The position numbers and the translations under genes were made by a program. From positions 1 through 64,000 of the forward strand of contig NZ_JARCHV010000001.1 in the NCBI RefSeq assembly GCF_028890485.2: a stretch of 64,000 bases of DNA, given 5' to 3'. Every line of letters starts with the position of its first letter. Position 1 is the first letter of the stretch. The notes below the pieces were generated by a model. The model was not told where the DNA came from. It made no database searches and was given only the letters and a program-made list of their open reading frames with translations. This document shows, piece after piece, positions 62,790 to 64,000 of the stretch. The stretch comes from Planococcus sp. SK3692 (GTDB lineage: Bacteria; Bacillota; Bacilli; Bacillales_A; Planococcaceae).

Positions 62790-62826
62790 AAAAAAACCGG
62801 CTCTCTTTAGGGGGAAGAGAGCCGGG
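62790..62826 (-). terminator. Terminator of argH
   Basis: CCGGCTCTCT pairs with AGAGAGCCGG, with T-run on the minus strand, 60 bp after the argH stop. Confidence 0.88.
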
Positions 62827-62885
62827 CGCAAGTAGCTTGCTTGTTGTACCGAACAAAGCAAGCGCGCATATAAATGGACTAATGA

Positions 62886-64000
62886 TCACCCGATGAGTTT
62901 CTTGGCTAGTCCCAATTGATGATGTACTTGATCAAATCCTGTACCGCCGAGTGAGTTGCGGCGTTTAACGGCTGTCTGCGGAAGCAAGGTTTCGTAAATA
63001 TCGTCTTCAATGAGCGGGCTGGCTGCCTGTAGATCCTCAAGCGGCAGATCTTTCAAATAATAGCCGCGCTGGATGCACGTGAAGACCAGCTTGCCGGTCA
63101 CATCGTGCGCTTCGCGGAATGGCATGCCTTTTGCCGCTAAATAATCCGCAAGTTCTGTGGCATTTGAAAAGTCGGAGTTCACCGCTTTTTCCATGGAGGC
63201 GGTATTGACATTCATCGTCCGGATCATCCCTTCAAAGATCGGCAACGCCCCCATCAAGGTGTGAACTGTGTCGAACATGCCTTCTTTGTCTTCTTGCATA
63301 TCTTTATTGTAGGCAAGCGGCAAGCCTTTCAAAGTCGTCAGCAAACCGAACAGATTGCCGTAGACACGCCCAGTCTTGCCGCGGACGAGCTCCGCCATGT
63401 CCGGGTTTTTCTTTTGCGGCATGATGCTCGAGCCGGTCGAGAACGTGTCATCGAGTTCGATGAAACGGAACTCTTCACTTGACCACAAGATGATCTCTTC
63501 TGCAAAACGTGACAAGTGCATCATGAGCATCGAAGAGTTGCTGAGAAACTCCAGGATAAAGTCGCGATCGCTGACGGCATCCAGGCTGTTTTGGTAGACA
63601 CCTGAGAAGCCAAGCAGCTCAGCGGACAGTTCGCGGTCGATCGAGAAACTCGTCCCGGACATCGCCCCTGCACCGAGTGGTGAGACATCGATACGCTTCA
63701 TGGATTCCTGCATGCGTTCTTTGTCGCGCTGCAGCATCCAGAAATAGGTCATCAAATGATGGCCAAAAGAAATCGGCTGCGCGCGTTGCAGATGCGTATA
63801 CCCCGGCACGACCGTCTCGACATGTGTTTCTGCCTGCTCGACAATCGCCGACTGGAATCCTTCGATCAATTCGATGATTTCCGTCACGCGGTTTTTTAAG
63901 TACAAGTGCATATCCGTCGCGACCTGGTCGTTGCGGCTTCTGCCGGTATGGAGTTTGCCGCCGACAGGGCCGATCTCATCGATCAGGAGTTTTTCTAAAT
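62886..64000 (-). CDS. argH: Argininosuccinate lyase, C-terminal part (runs off right edge)
   Basis: ArgH splits argininosuccinate into arginine and fumarate, the last step of arginine synthesis. The gene begins outside the window; its in-window part starts within [20 protein letters not shown]. Signatures are [30 protein letters not shown] with the catalytic His, and the fumarase/lyase signature [17 protein letters not shown]. The C-terminus ends LGLAKKLIG. An internal ATG at 63911 opens a shorter frame but is not the start. argG is expected upstream but is not visible. Confidence 0.95.
   Translation of the reverse strand, partial: LEKLLIDEIGPVGGKLHTGRSRNDQVATDMHLYLKNRVTEIIELIEGFQSAIVEQAETHVETVVPGYTHLQRAQPISFGHHLMTYFWMLQRDKERMQESMKRIDVSPLGAGAMSGTSFSIDRELSAELLGFSGVYQNSLDAVSDRDFILEFLSNSSMLMMHLSRFAEEIILWSSEEFRFIELDDTFSTGSSIMPQKKNPDMAELVRGKTGRVYGNLFGLLTTLKGLPLAYNKDMQEDKEGMFDTVHTLMGALPIFEGMIRTMNVNTASMEKAVNSDFSNATELADYLAAKGMPFREAHDVTGKLVFTCIQRGYYLKDLPLEDLQAASPLIEDDIYETLLPQTAVKRRNSLGGTGFDQVHHQLGLAKKLIG

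Overview
The window looks like a chromosomal segment of a low-to-mid GC Firmicute of the Planococcaceae (Planococcus/Planomicrobium-like). The reasons are strong GGAGG-type ribosome binding sites, frequent TTG and GTG starts, A-run/T-run hairpin terminators, cre and LexA sites of Bacillus type, and a right half that follows the Bacillus subtilis ccdA-yneJ-yneK ... citB-yneP-yneQ-yneR-plsY-yneT-parE-parC order. The spore genes found in that interval in B. subtilis are absent, which fits a non-sporulating relative. No rRNA, tRNA, CRISPR array, prophage or complete insertion sequence was seen. Genus-level identity is an inference.

Layout. 1-1.4 kb: start of citrate synthase with a cre site, and an unknown gene. 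1.6-8.2 kb: a compact five-gene operon of three different M20 metallohydrolases, an unusual regulator and an AbgT-family transporter. 8.3-15.2 kb: small unknown proteins, Hsp20, DUF2243 and CtaG membrane proteins, an EVE-HNH protein, a LacI-type regulator, a YqcI/YcgG protein and an ion channel. 15.4-23.6 kb: SGNH hydrolase, acyltransferase, TlpA-like thioredoxin with a membrane partner, NAD(P)HX dehydratase, secreted M14 peptidase, MBL hydrolase, and a short-chain dehydrogenase with a hairpin over its ribosome binding site. 23.6-29.7 kb: the PTS region, with ptsH-ptsI facing a cre-controlled fruR-fruK-fruA operon and a second HPr gene behind it. 29.9-38.7 kb: small proteins, a phosphatase, an AarF/UbiB kinase, a 0.9-kb stretch with no intact gene, an EamA transporter, a VOC protein and a YeeE/YedE sulfur transporter.

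38.8-44.9 kb: an acetyl-CoA-synthetase-type ligase transcribed from a strong promoter through two consecutive SAM-I (S-box) riboswitches, each with its own terminator. An AraC regulator lies divergently beside it, followed by a VTT membrane protein, a second acyl-CoA ligase and a GNAT acetyltransferase. The S-boxes tie the first ligase to methionine/SAM status, and this is the most striking regulatory arrangement in the window.

45-64 kb: housekeeping block with parC/parE (LexA box upstream), CoA-binding protein, plsY, HesB-like protein, YneQ, YneP thioesterase and aconitase. Then comes an accessory stretch: DinB-like protein, a tyrosine-recombinase homologue lacking catalytic residues, a 35-aa membrane peptide, nicotinamidase, GlsB/YeaQ protein, transglycosylase, MscL, Sco1-like protein, and a YvrJ-DUF2922-DUF1659 trio. 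After that follow yneK, ccdC, a thioredoxin-like gene, ccdA and a partial argH. A Bacillaceae-type REP element flanked by two identical 38-bp terminator copies sits between yneK and ccdC.
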